36,907 nt of DNA from an uncultured Roseateles sp. (GTDB lineage: Bacteria; Pseudomonadota; Gammaproteobacteria; Burkholderiales; Burkholderiaceae): positions 1 through 36,907 of the forward strand of contig CAMPJJ010000054.1 of NCBI GenBank assembly GCA_946886855.1, read 5' to 3'. The notes under the pieces are model-generated. The model made no database searches. It was not told the origin of the DNA and saw only the letters and a list, made by a program, of their open reading frames with translations. The first letter of the stretch is position 1, and each line of letters starts with the position of its first letter. Below, one piece after another: positions 17,050-25,784 of the stretch. Both the position numbers and the translations under genes were made by a program.

Positions 17050-18195
17050 TTGCGAACGCTTTTCTATCGCAATGTCGCCGTGGCAGCGATCGTTCTCTCC
17101 GCATCCAGCGCGACCGTCGCGGACACTGCGCCGCCCACGCCGCGCCAACCCCCACTGCCGACCGAATGGAAAAAGTGGAACGGGCGCTACTTCCGGCTTG
17201 AAGCCGATGGTCACCTCAGCTGTTACAACCACGGCGGGGAAGACCGCTGGCGCTCGGATTGCACCGCCAGTTTCCCTGATTCCCCGCAGCAGAAGCCTCT
17301 GCGCTGCGACACCCTGAGTTGGCGGGACGACCGCAACCGGAAGATCACGGGCTACGAGAAGCCGGGACACTGGTGCAACACCGCCTATGCCAACCTGTTC
17401 GCCGAGTGGAAGAGCTACGAACCGCTGGGCTTCGACATGCAGCTCGCCACGACGCCGCGCGGCGATGTCATGTGCAAATCCCAGGACGGCTCCACCTGCC
17501 TGCGCGCGAATGCGCCGACAACGGCGAACCCCATCGACCCGCTGGTCTGCGGCACCATCTTCAAGCAGCGCATGGGCGGCCTGAGCACCGGGTATGACAA
17601 TCCCAGGCACTGGTGCAGCTCGCAAGAGATCGTTGATCACGCCGGCAGTCCATCGATGGTCGACGCAACCGGCAGGTTCGCCCAGCACGCTCTGACCAAG
17701 GGACAGGTGTCGCTGAAGGGCTGGCGCCTGGCAGACGAACCCACCTGGATCATCCGCCTGCAGGTTGACGACGAGCACCGGGGACCGGGCGCCCATCTCA
17801 ATTTTCTCTGGCGCGAAGACCCCAACAGCGAGAAACGGGTGGCGGACGAGCTATTTCCCCGCTTCAAGCTTTGGCTCGGAAGGAAGCATGAGGTCGCGCT
17901 GGATCCTGAGAATCGCGGGACGCTGACCATGAAGGCCCACCCGGACGGCACGATGAAGTTCTTTTTTGCACCCGGCTGGTCACCGGAGATCGATGTCGAT
18001 GAAAAGAATCTCAAGGGGGTGATCGAGCACAGTTTCGCAGGCGATCTCGTGCCCGACACCTCTGGCCCACACAAGCTGGAACTCGAAGCCGTCACGCATT
18101 TCAGTGCCCTGGAATGGCCCGACGACCCTGCGGCCCAGGTGCCACTCCTGAAAGAAGTCCTTTTGATCCGCAAACGTCCATCGCCCTCGCCGTGA
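17050..18195 (+). CDS. Secreted protein with two four-cysteine modules, unknown function
   Basis: The 381-aa protein starts at a TTG, supported by GGAG eight bases upstream and by a good signal peptide beginning right there (MRTLFYRN, hydrophobic core to residue 20, likely cut after Ala24). The mature protein has two related modules: Cys58-71-86-109 and Cys142-150-167-189. Each ends in TGYxxPxHWC (100-109 and 180-189), with PLxC ahead of the third cysteine. Four cysteines per module suggest two disulfides in the periplasm or outside. The C-terminal half (~200-381) has no cysteine and is beta-rich. I do not recognise a family. Base composition is less GC-rich than its neighbours, which may indicate transfer. 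Confidence 0.82.
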   Translation: MRTLFYRNVAVAAIVLSASSATVADTAPPTPRQPPLPTEWKKWNGRYFRLEADGHLSCYNHGGEDRWRSDCTASFPDSPQQKPLRCDTLSWRDDRNRKITGYEKPGHWCNTAYANLFAEWKSYEPLGFDMQLATTPRGDVMCKSQDGSTCLRANAPTTANPIDPLVCGTIFKQRMGGLSTGYDNPRHWCSSQEIVDHAGSPSMVDATGRFAQHALTKGQVSLKGWRLADEPTWIIRLQVDDEHRGPGAHLNFLWREDPNSEKRVADELFPRFKLWLGRKHEVALDPENRGTLTMKAHPDGTMKFFFAPGWSPEIDVDEKNLKGVIEHSFAGDLVPDTSGPHKLELEAVTHFSALEWPDDPAAQVPLLKEVLLIRKRPSPSP

Positions 18196-18213
18196 CAGGA
18201 CCGCGGCAAGCTT

Positions 18214-19197
18214 TCACCGCGTCTTCGCCCCGATCTTCTTCCTGATCTCCGGCAGCATCGCCGTCGCCACCTCGCGTCCCAGCGCGATGGCGCGGCGGCG
18301 CGTGCTGAAGTCCGAGCCGCTGAAGCCGTCCAGCTTGGGTCGCAGCACGACGTCCGCGCCCTGCAGCTCGTACTGGTTGATCGACTTGCCCATGATCGAG
18401 AAGGTCTGCAGCAGCATGCGCATCGCGTCGCCGGGGATCTTGGGATCGGGGGCTTCGCCGATGTCGACGGCGATGACGAATTCGGCCCCCATCTGCCTGG
18501 CGAAACGCACTGGCACCGGTGCAACCAGACCGCCGTCCACATACTCGCGATTGCCGATCTTGACCGGCTGGAACACCGCCGGCACCGCGCTCGAAGCGCG
18601 CACCGCGGTGCCCACGTCGCCCTGCCGGAACAGGATGGGCGAGCCGTCGCCCAGGTCCGTCGCGACGATGCCCAAAGGCAGCGGCAACTGCTCCAGGCCG
18701 CGTCCGCCCGTCATCTGGCGGACGTAACGCGCCAGCGCCTCGCCGCGGATCAGGCCACGCATCGGGAAGGTCCAGTCGGTGATGGCGCCTTCGTCCATCG
18801 CCTCGGCGACCGTCTGCAGCTCCTTGCCGGTCCGACCCGCCGCGTACAGCGCGCCGACCAGGCTGCCGGCCGAGGTGCCGCAGACGAGGTCGACCTTGAT
18901 GCCGTTCTCCTCCAGCACCTGGATCACGCCGATGTGCGCGAAGCCGCGCGCCGCGCCACCGCCCAGCGCCAGGCCCACGCGCGGCGGCTTGGGAATCGGC
19001 CGGGGCGTGACCGGCGTCGGCAGCTCGGGGTCAGGTGTTGTCACCACCGGCGGCGGCGCCGACGTCGGCGTGAAGGTCGAGCAGGCGCTCAGCGCACCCA
19101 GGCCCAGCGCGCCGGCGGCGGTCAGCCAGCGGCGGCGGGAGGGCCACGCGGGCACGGCGGTGGCAGGCTTGGTAAGGTCGCGGTCGTCACGGGGCAT
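18214..19197 (-). CDS. Patatin-like phospholipase lipoprotein (RssA type)
   Basis: The 327-aa protein begins with a basic, Arg-rich signal (SRRRWLTAAG) and a lipobox LSAC with Cys39 as the likely lipid-bearing residue, followed by a Pro/Thr-rich linker (43-72). The patatin core follows: oxyanion loop GGGAARG (79-85), nucleophile Ser109 in GTSAG, and catalytic Asp221 in DGG. It is therefore a probable serine lipase/phospholipase anchored in the envelope; its lipid substrate is unknown. The start at 19197 is chosen because the export signal begins there, although no clear Shine-Dalgarno sequence is seen. It is divergent from the penicillin-acylase gene (146 bp apart) and convergent with the preceding gene. 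Confidence 0.92.
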   Translation of the reverse strand: MPRDDRDLTKPATAVPAWPSRRRWLTAAGALGLGALSACSTFTPTSAPPPVVTTPDPELPTPVTPRPIPKPPRVGLALGGGAARGFAHIGVIQVLEENGIKVDLVCGTSAGSLVGALYAAGRTGKELQTVAEAMDEGAITDWTFPMRGLIRGEALARYVRQMTGGRGLEQLPLPLGIVATDLGDGSPILFRQGDVGTAVRASSAVPAVFQPVKIGNREYVDGGLVAPVPVRFARQMGAEFVIAVDIGEAPDPKIPGDAMRMLLQTFSIMGKSINQYELQGADVVLRPKLDGFSGSDFSTRRRAIALGREVATAMLPEIRKKIGAKTR

Positions 19198-19343
19198 GGC
19201 GCAGGATTCTAGGGAAGCTCTGTAGCAAGGCTGTTGCAGCGCGCACGCACAATCGCGCCCCGGCCAACGAGGCTTGGCAAACGAGGCCTGTAGCTCGCGG
19301 CCTGCCAATCGAGACCCGACATCCGCGCCGATCAGGAGAGCAC

Positions 19344-21740
19344 ATGAGTGGAAAGAGCGCGCTGCGGCGCTGGACCGTGCGGGGCCTGGTCGGGCTGCCG
19401 TTCCTGCTGGTGGCGCTGGTGATCGCGGCCTGGGCCTGCGTGCGCGCCAGCCTGCCGCAGCTGGACGGCGACGCCGCGATCCCCGGCCTGAGCGCGCCCG
19501 TGAGCCTCGGCCGCGATGCGCTGGGCACGCTGGTCGTCGAAGGCCGCACCCGCCTGGACGTGGCCCGCGGCCTGGGATTCGCGCACGCCCAGGAACGCTT
19601 CTTCGAGATGGACCTGACGCGCCGCTCGGCGGCCGGGGAGTTGTCCGCGCTCTTCGGCGCGAAGGCGCTGGAGCGCGACCGCAGCCGGCGCGTCCACCGC
19701 CTGCGCGCACGGCTGACCGATCGCTTCGAGAGCCTCTCGGGCGAGGACCGCCTGCTGCTGCTCGCCTACGCGGAAGGCGTCAACGCCGGGCTGCACGCCA
19801 TGCCGATGCGCCCCTGGCAGTACCTGCTGCTGCGTGCCAAGCCGCAGGACTGGACCCCCGTCGACTCCTTGCTGGTGATCTCGGAGATGTACTTCATGCT
19901 GCAGTCCGGCAGCTTCGACGCGGGCTTCGACCGCGCGACGCTGCGCGAACGCGCCGGCGATGCCGTCTTCGACTGGCTCCACCCGCGCGGCGGGCGGTGG
20001 GACGCGGCGCTCGACGGCAGCCAATCGCCGTCGACGCCGATGCCGACACCGGAGCAGCTCGACGTGAGCCAGGCGCACGCGCCTGCGGCGCCGGCCAGCG
20101 GTGCCGCGAGTGCCCCGGCGAGTGCCCGGGCCGGCGGTCAACCCAGCGACCGGTCCAGCACCGATGAGGCGGTCTTCGGCAGCAACAACTGGGCGGTGGC
20201 CGGTTCCCGCTCGACGCACGGCGGCGCGATCCTCGCGGACGACATGCACCTGGGCCTGGGCGTGCCCAGCATCTGGTACCGCGCGCAGTTCCAGATCGGC
20301 GCGGGTCCTTCGGGCCTGCGCGCGGCGGGCGTGACCTTGCCTGGACTGCCGGCCCTGGTCGTGGGCTCCAACGGCGCGGTCGCCTGGGGATTCACCAATG
20401 CCTACGGGCAATGGTTCGACTGGATCGAGGTGCCCGCCGACGCGAAGCTGACGACGCGCACCGAGACGATCGAGGTCCACGGCGCTCCGGCGCAGACCCT
20501 GGAAGTGAGCGAGATCGGCGACTCGCCCATCGTGGCCGTCGAAGGCGGGCGCCGCTTCGCCCTGCACTGGATCGCGCACCAGGGCGCGGCCTACAACCTC
20601 GAACTCGACCGCATGCTGCAGGTGCGCCATGTCAGCGATGCGCTCGCGCTGGCACAGCGTGCCGGCATGCCGCATCAGAACCTGCTCGCCGCCGACCGCG
20701 ACGGCCAGATCGGCTGGACCGTCGCCGGGCGGCTGTGGGCGCAGCCGGGCCTGCCCGAGGCCTATGGCCGGTTTGTCGCACCGACGGCGATGCGCCGCGA
20801 CTGGCTCGATCCCGACCGCGCGCCGCAGGTGCTGTCGCCGGCGCAAGGCCAGCTGTGGACCGCCAACAACCGCCAGCTCGACGGCGCGCCGGGCGACCTG
20901 CTCGGCGACGGCGGCTTCGACCTGGGGGCGCGCGCGCAGCAGATCCGCGACCGGCTCTCGGCCCGGGACAAGCACGACGAGGCCTCGATCGGCGCGATCC
21001 ACCTGGACGACGAGGCGCGTTTCATGAAGACCTGGGCGGCACGCCTGCTGGCGGCGTCCCGCACCGACGCCGGCGCGAATCCGACGCATCGCGCCTACGT
21101 GCAGCTGCTGGAGAACTGGAACGGCCGGGCCGACGCCGACTCGGCCGCTTACCGCCTCGTGCGCCAGGCGCGCCTGCGCGTGCTGGACACCTTGTGGGAC
21201 GCCTGGACGCTGCCGTCGCTCGGCGAGCGGCAGCTTGATCCGAAGCGGCGCATGCGCTGGCGCAACCAGTTCGAATACAGCGCCGCGCGCGCCGTCGACG
21301 AACGCCCGCCGCATCTGCTGCCGGCCGAGTTCGCGAACTGGGATGCGCTGCTGCTGGCGCAACTGGACGACGCCGCGCGTGAGATCGCGCCGGACGGCAA
21401 CCTCGGCGGCGCCACCTGGGGCGCGCAGAACGAGAGCCGCATCCAGCACCCGCTGGCCAAGGCGATCCCGGCGCTGTCGCGCTGGCTGGACATGCCGTCG
21501 GCGCCGCAGGGCGGCGACAGCAACCTGCCACATGTCGCCGGACCGGCGTTCGGCCAATCGGAACGGATGGTCGTCTCACCCGGACGAGAGGAGCACGGCT
21601 GGCTGTCGATGCCGGGCGGCCAGAGCGGCCACCCGATGTCGCCGTTCTATGGCGCGGGGCACCAGGACTGGGTGGAAGGCAAGCCGACGCCGTTGCTGGC
21701 GGGACCGGTGATCCACCGGATCACGGCGCACCGCGACTGA
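19344..21740 (+). CDS. Penicillin acylase family Ntn-hydrolase
   Basis: The 798-aa precursor has an N-terminal membrane/signal segment (residues 14-34) and then the alpha-subunit pattern (GFAHAQERFFEMDL, residues 78-91). The catalytic Ser280, in GSNNWAV, becomes the N-terminus of the beta subunit after self-cleavage. Between the two subunits is an Ala/Pro/Ser-rich spacer (~225-272). Family enzymes hydrolyse amides such as penicillins, acyl-homoserine lactones or other N-acyl compounds in the periplasm; the substrate here is unknown. A signal lactonase-like role (quorum quenching) is possible but unproven. AGGAGA lies a few bases before the ATG. It stands alone. Confidence 0.93.
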   Translation: MSGKSALRRWTVRGLVGLPFLLVALVIAAWACVRASLPQLDGDAAIPGLSAPVSLGRDALGTLVVEGRTRLDVARGLGFAHAQERFFEMDLTRRSAAGELSALFGAKALERDRSRRVHRLRARLTDRFESLSGEDRLLLLAYAEGVNAGLHAMPMRPWQYLLLRAKPQDWTPVDSLLVISEMYFMLQSGSFDAGFDRATLRERAGDAVFDWLHPRGGRWDAALDGSQSPSTPMPTPEQLDVSQAHAPAAPASGAASAPASARAGGQPSDRSSTDEAVFGSNNWAVAGSRSTHGGAILADDMHLGLGVPSIWYRAQFQIGAGPSGLRAAGVTLPGLPALVVGSNGAVAWGFTNAYGQWFDWIEVPADAKLTTRTETIEVHGAPAQTLEVSEIGDSPIVAVEGGRRFALHWIAHQGAAYNLELDRMLQVRHVSDALALAQRAGMPHQNLLAADRDGQIGWTVAGRLWAQPGLPEAYGRFVAPTAMRRDWLDPDRAPQVLSPAQGQLWTANNRQLDGAPGDLLGDGGFDLGARAQQIRDRLSARDKHDEASIGAIHLDDEARFMKTWAARLLAASRTDAGANPTHRAYVQLLENWNGRADADSAAYRLVRQARLRVLDTLWDAWTLPSLGERQLDPKRRMRWRNQFEYSAARAVDERPPHLLPAEFANWDALLLAQLDDAAREIAPDGNLGGATWGAQNESRIQHPLAKAIPALSRWLDMPSAPQGGDSNLPHVAGPAFGQSERMVVSPGREEHGWLSMPGGQSGHPMSPFYGAGHQDWVEGKPTPLLAGPVIHRITAHRD

Positions 21741-21787
21741 ACGGCGGCCGGCCGTCAGGTCGGGCCAGGCCAGCGCGCCGCCGCCGC

Positions 21788-21839
21788 GTCTCGACACCAC
21801 GTCTCGACACCACGTATCGACACCGCTTCTCGAGCACGC
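21788..21839. repeat. 13-bp tandem repeat, four units
   Basis: Two exact units of GTCTCGACACCAC are followed by two degenerate units (GTATCGACACCGC, TTCTCGAGCACGC). They fill the gap between the convergent penicillin-acylase and pncB genes. No terminator is seen there. Confidence 0.9.
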
Positions 21840-21858
21840 GGTCGCGCAGCGGCGCGCG

Positions 21859-23076
21859 TCAGCGGTCGATGGGCTTCACGTTGAAGACCTGCCGCAGGTA
21901 GGCCAGGAAGGTCTGGTCCTCGCACATGGTCTTGCCGGGGCTGTCCGAGAGCTTGGCCACCGGCTGGCCGTTCACGTGCGTGAGCTTGATGACGATGTTC
22001 AGCGTCGGCAGCCCCACGTCGTTGCTGAGTTTGGTGCCGATGCCGAAGCCCAACTGGACGCGGTCCGCGAAATGCCGGTACAGCGCCAGCGCCTTGGGCA
22101 TGTCGAGCGCGTCGGAGAACACCAGCCGCTTGGTGTTGGCGTCGATGCGCAGCTGCTCGTAGTGGGCCAGCGCCTTCTCGCCCCATTCGACCGGATCGCC
22201 CGAGTCGTGGCGCAGCCCGTCGAAGAGCTTGGCGAAGTAGAGGTCGAAATCGGCCAGGAACGCGTCCATGCCGATCACGTCGGTCAGCGCGATGCCGAGG
22301 TCGCCGCGGTACTCCTGCACCCAGTCCTCGAGCGCGGCTTTCTGGTGGTCGCGCAGCCGCACGCCGGTGGCCTGGTAGGCCTGCAGGTATTCGTGCGCCA
22401 TCGTGCCGATTGGCACCAGCCCGAGCTCCTTGGCCAGCAGCACGTTGGACGTGCCGCGGAAGGTGTCGGGCAGCTCGTCGCGCAGCGTGCGCAAGACCTC
22501 CTCGTGCCAGGCGCCCGAGAAACGCCGCCGCAGGCCGAAGTCGAAGAACTGGAACGGATGGCGGCGCGGCGCTTCCTCCCGGGTGAAGCTGCGGATCAGG
22601 TCGATCTTCTGCGCGAGCCGGCGACGGCCCTCCTCGATCGCGGCGCCTTGATCGAAGCGACGGAAGTACAGCTCGTTGACCATCGCCAGCACGAAGATCT
22701 CGAAGGCCATCACATGCACCTGCGGGCCGCGCACGACGATCTCGAGCTTCCCGCCGTCCGCGCGCACCGCGATGAACGCGCGCTGGAAACGGAAGATGCG
22801 CAGCAGGTCGATGAAGTCAGGCTTCATGAAGCGCAGGCCGCTCAGGTACGCGAGTTCGTCGGCGCGGAAGGTCAGCGCGCAGAGGTGGTCGATCTCGCGC
22901 TCCAGGTCCGCGACCAGTTCCGCCAGCGGGTATTGCGGGGTGTTGCGGCAGGCGAAGCGGTACTCGGCCTGCGCCTGCGGATAACGATGCAGCATCGCCT
23001 GCCACATCGTGAACTTGTAGAGGTCGGTCTCCAGCAGGCTGCGGATCACCGGGGAAGTGGCGTCGGGACGGCTCAT
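21859..23076 (-). CDS. pncB: Nicotinate phosphoribosyltransferase
   Basis: This 405-aa cytoplasmic enzyme makes nicotinate mononucleotide from nicotinate and PRPP in the NAD salvage (Preiss-Handler) pathway. The opening [20 protein letters not shown], the segment [20 protein letters not shown] followed by MAHEY, the motif [15 protein letters not shown] and the C-terminal [17 protein letters not shown] are all diagnostic, and the length fits bacterial PncB. No clear Shine-Dalgarno sequence is visible before the ATG. It is divergent from the secreted-protein gene at 23151, with a 9-bp inverted repeat in the gap. Confidence 0.97.
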   Translation of the reverse strand: MSRPDATSPVIRSLLETDLYKFTMWQAMLHRYPQAQAEYRFACRNTPQYPLAELVADLEREIDHLCALTFRADELAYLSGLRFMKPDFIDLLRIFRFQRAFIAVRADGGKLEIVVRGPQVHVMAFEIFVLAMVNELYFRRFDQGAAIEEGRRRLAQKIDLIRSFTREEAPRRHPFQFFDFGLRRRFSGAWHEEVLRTLRDELPDTFRGTSNVLLAKELGLVPIGTMAHEYLQAYQATGVRLRDHQKAALEDWVQEYRGDLGIALTDVIGMDAFLADFDLYFAKLFDGLRHDSGDPVEWGEKALAHYEQLRIDANTKRLVFSDALDMPKALALYRHFADRVQLGFGIGTKLSNDVGLPTLNIVIKLTHVNGQPVAKLSDSPGKTMCEDQTFLAYLRQVFNVKPIDR

Positions 23077-23104
23077 GGCCGGGGACTGTACCCGGGGGCC
23101 GCGC

Positions 23105-23142
23105 GGCTCGGCGATGATCGCGACTTCGCCACACGCCGAGCC
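23105..23142. promoter_or_regulatory. Perfect 9-bp inverted repeat between pncB and the gene at 23151
   Basis: GGCTCGGCG (23105-23113) and CGCCGAGCC (23134-23142) are exact reverse complements with a 20-bp spacer, in the only gap between two divergent genes. It could be an operator or a leader hairpin. An NAD-responsive repressor site is possible for pncB, but nothing proves this. Confidence 0.4.
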
Positions 23143-23150
23143 AGTCCTTC

Positions 23151-23984
23151 GTGCACGAGCCCCTCGCCCACCTCCGCATTCTCAGCGTCGCTCGTCATCT
23201 GGGGGTGGCCGCGCTGCTGCTGATCGCCACGGCGGTGCGCGCGCAGGTGCCCGTCGCGATCGACAAGCCGCCCGACGCCGCGACGGCGATGAAGATGGTC
23301 TACGGGGGCAACACCTGGCGCCACGAGCGCGCGGCGGCCTTCTTCGGCGGGCGTTCGCCAACGCTGCGCGCGGAGATCCGCGAGGTCTTCCGGGGGCGCT
23401 ACGTCGAATCGAACGTCGACAAGCTGATGCTGGTCTACCAGTTGACGCCCGGGCCGCGCGACCAGTTCCGCTGCGCGGCCTGCGTGCCGGCGCTGGGTGC
23501 CGCCGTGCTGGCCGCCGACGAGGCCGGCCGCTGGAAACTCCGCGCCAAGGGCTTGCTGCTGATGCCGGGCGCGCCCGGATCCGGCGACGAGGACCTCCAG
23601 CTGCTGCAGATCGCCGACGAACGCTGGATCCTGCGCAGCCGCCGCTACGACCTCGACCGCGGCCGCGAAAGCCGCACCGAACGGCTGGTGCTGGAGCGCG
23701 ACGGCGAGATGCAGCTCGGCGCGGAGCTGGGCTTCGACAGCAAGCCCGGTCCGCTCGCCTGCGGCGCGACCGCGGCGCCGCAGACCTCCGGCGTCAGCGT
23801 GCTGAGCCCCGGACGAGGCCCGCGCGTCGAGATCGTGCTGCGCTTCAACGAAGGCGCCTGCAACGCGCTCCGCGCGGTGGTGCAGCGCACGCGCATGGAG
23901 TTGCGGGAGGGGCGTTTCCAGCTCGAACCGGACGCACCCGAGCCGGACGACGACGACGCGCCGGCCTCGGCCCCGAAGCGGTGA
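23151..23984 (+). CDS. Secreted protein of unknown function (277 aa)
   Basis: Translation probably starts at GTG 23151, since a stop lies upstream in frame and a signal-like segment ([16 protein letters not shown], residues 18-33) follows; there is no clear Shine-Dalgarno sequence. The mature part contains four cysteines (RCAAC, LACGA, GACNA) and ends in an acidic low-complexity tail (EPDDDDA). Internal sequence is mixed alpha/beta with several Arg-rich segments. I recognise no family. The gene is convergent with the Lrp-type regulator, 21 bp away, so it is not in that regulatory unit. Confidence 0.75.
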   Translation: MHEPLAHLRILSVARHLGVAALLLIATAVRAQVPVAIDKPPDAATAMKMVYGGNTWRHERAAAFFGGRSPTLRAEIREVFRGRYVESNVDKLMLVYQLTPGPRDQFRCAACVPALGAAVLAADEAGRWKLRAKGLLLMPGAPGSGDEDLQLLQIADERWILRSRRYDLDRGRESRTERLVLERDGEMQLGAELGFDSKPGPLACGATAAPQTSGVSVLSPGRGPRVEIVLRFNEGACNALRAVVQRTRMELREGRFQLEPDAPEPDDDDAPASAPKR

Positions 23985-24005
23985 GCCGCCGAGGCGCCGA
24001 CCGGT

Positions 24006-24431
24006 TCAAGCCAGCTTGTACGTCTGCAGATGGATGCTGGTCTCGGTCGCGCCGATGCCCTTGATCAGGCGCACGCGCTCCAGGATCTCCGCCAGCTGGT
24101 TGAGGCTGTCCGCGCGCAGCTCGGCAAGCAGGTCCCAGCGCCCGTTGGTGTCGAACAACCCCGCCACGCCGGGCTCGCCCAGCAGGATGCCGACGACCTC
24201 GCGCGTGCGGTTGCCTTCCACGGCGATGCTCATCCACGCCGTGATGTGCGGCTGGACCACGTCGGCCCGCAGCTTGACCGTGTAGCCCACGATCTGCCCG
24301 CTGTCCTCCAGGCGCGTCAGCCGGTTGGTCACCGTCCCGCGCGACACCTTCAGCTTGTGCGCCAGCGTCGCGACGCTGGCGCGGGCGTCCTGGCGCAGCA
24401 GCGCGATCAATTGATGGTCGAGTGTGTCCAT
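24006..24431 (-). CDS. Lrp/AsnC family transcriptional regulator
   Basis: The 141-aa protein has the usual length and layout: an N-terminal winged helix (residues ~5-50, LDHQLIALLRQDARAS and KLKVSRGTVTNRLTRLEDSG) and a C-terminal RAM effector-binding domain (~60-141) with the GRWDLLAELRADS pattern. Such regulators sense amino acids. It is divergent from ornithine cyclodeaminase, and a perfect 12-bp dyad lies between them, so it probably controls that gene (and itself) in response to ornithine, arginine, proline or a related amino acid. This link is inferred from position. Confidence 0.95.
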   Translation of the reverse strand: MDTLDHQLIALLRQDARASVATLAHKLKVSRGTVTNRLTRLEDSGQIVGYTVKLRADVVQPHITAWMSIAVEGNRTREVVGILLGEPGVAGLFDTNGRWDLLAELRADSLNQLAEILERVRLIKGIGATETSIHLQTYKLA

Positions 24432-24470
24432 GTTGGTGCGTCGGGGGTCGCCATGGGCGTGGATCGCCCT

Positions 24471-24520
24471 GGGTTAACCCGAATCTCACGGCATTTCGTC
24501 AGAGTTCGCTGACGAAATGC
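24471..24520. promoter_or_regulatory. Operator region of the Lrp-type regulator / ornithine cyclodeaminase pair
   Basis: A perfect 12-bp inverted repeat, GCATTTCGTCAG (24491-24502) and CTGACGAAATGC (24509-24520), has a 6-bp spacer. A second, perfect 10-bp palindrome, GGGTTAACCC, lies at 24471-24480, 40 bp from the Lrp start codon. Both sit in the gap between the divergent genes. A dyad of this quality beside an Lrp/AsnC regulator is a strong operator candidate. Confidence 0.75.
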
Positions 24521-24612
24521 GCAAGTCGCCTCGATTATTGATCAGTTCTCTGGCTTCCTGCTGACACGCCGATCCGAAGAATGGAGGCGTTCCCACTTCC
24601 AAGAGTCCGCCG

Positions 24613-25692
24613 ATGACGACCCGCCTCCTCCTCACGCCCGACGTCGCCCGCGTCGTCCGGCATGACGGCATCGCCCAGAGCTTCCAGGCCCTCGCCCGCT
24701 ACATCGCCGACGACTACGTCCGATGGAGTGAATTCGACAAGAGCGCCCGCGTCGCCAACCACTCGGACGACGGCGTGATCGAGCTGATGCCGATCTCCGA
24801 CGCCTCGCTCTACAGCTTCAAGTACGTCAACGGCCACCCCAAAAACCACCGCGTGGGCCTGCCCACCGTGATGGCTTTCGGCGTGCTCGCCGACGTTGCC
24901 ACCGGCACGCCGCGGCTGCTGTCGGAACTGACGCTCAGCACCGCGCTGCGCACCGCGGCCACCTCCGCCCTGGTCGCGCAACATCTGGCACGTCCGGGCT
25001 CGCGCAAGATGGCCTTGATCGGCAACGGCGCGCAGAGCGAGTTCCAGGCCCTGGCCTTCCACCACCTGGTGGGCGTGGACGAGATCCGGCTGTTCGACGT
25101 CGACCCGGCCGCGACGGACAAGCTGGTGCGCCACCTGTCGCGCATCGAGGGCCTGACCCTGATCCGCTGCCGCGACACCGCCGAGGCCGTGCGCGGCGCC
25201 GACATCGTCACGACGGTCACGGCCGACAAGCGCAACGCTACCATCGTCACGCCGGAGATGATCGAACCCGGCATGCACATCAACGGCGTCGGGGGCGACT
25301 GCCCGGGCAAGACCGAGTTGCATGGCGACGTGCTGGCGCGGGCGAACGTGTTCGTCGAGTACGAGCCGCAGTCGCGCATCGAGGGTGACGTGCAGCAGAT
25401 GCCGGCGGATTTCCCGGTCACCGAGTTCTGGCGCGTGCTGCGCGGCGAGGCCACCGGCCGGCGCAGCGCCGACGAGGTCACCGTCTTCGACTCCGTCGGC
25501 TTCGCCCTCGAGGACTTCGCGACGCTGCGCTGGCTGGGTGACCGCGCCGAGGCGCTCGGCCTCGGCCGCGAACTGGCCCTCGTGCCGGCGATGGACGATC
25601 CGAAAGATCTGTTCGGGAAACTCGGGGTTCCCGCCACACCGCAGGCCGTCGTTGCCTACCAGGCCACGGCTTCGGAGCGTGCGCTCGCCTGA
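24613..25692 (+). CDS. ocd: Ornithine cyclodeaminase
   Basis: This 359-aa enzyme of the ornithine cyclodeaminase/mu-crystallin family converts L-ornithine to L-proline and ammonia with bound NAD. Visible marks are SFKYVNGHPKNH (residues ~68-79, with the substrate Lys), the NAD-binding IGNGAQSEFQALAF (136-149), and GGDCPGKTEL (227-236) with the catalytic Asp at 229. The length is typical of true ornithine cyclodeaminases of this long type. AAGAG lies upstream of the ATG. It is followed by a terminator and preceded by the dyad shared with the divergent Lrp-type regulator. Confidence 0.95.
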   Translation: MTTRLLLTPDVARVVRHDGIAQSFQALARYIADDYVRWSEFDKSARVANHSDDGVIELMPISDASLYSFKYVNGHPKNHRVGLPTVMAFGVLADVATGTPRLLSELTLSTALRTAATSALVAQHLARPGSRKMALIGNGAQSEFQALAFHHLVGVDEIRLFDVDPAATDKLVRHLSRIEGLTLIRCRDTAEAVRGADIVTTVTADKRNATIVTPEMIEPGMHINGVGGDCPGKTELHGDVLARANVFVEYEPQSRIEGDVQQMPADFPVTEFWRVLRGEATGRRSADEVTVFDSVGFALEDFATLRWLGDRAEALGLGRELALVPAMDDPKDLFGKLGVPATPQAVVAYQATASERALA

Positions 25693-25741
25693 TGGCGTCG
25701 ATGATCCCTTCGTTGGCTTCGTGTCAACGACGCGCGTGAAA

Positions 25742-25772
25742 AAACCGGCCCTCGGGCCGGTTTCATTTTTTC
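25742..25772. terminator. Bidirectional rho-independent terminator
   Basis: AAACCGGCC / GGCCGGTTT (stem 25742-25750 and 25755-25763) has a 4-base loop. A T-rich run (CATTTTTTC) follows on the plus strand, and A residues on the left serve the minus strand. It ends both the ocd gene and the convergent secreted-protein gene. Confidence 0.9.
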
Positions 25773-25784
25773 ATGCGGCCTGCT

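Noticed and set aside
19332..21557. A 741-codon minus-strand frame opposite the penicillin-acylase gene
   Set aside because: It is the antisense reading of a strongly GC-biased gene; no start signal, no family, and the plus-strand gene is unmistakable.
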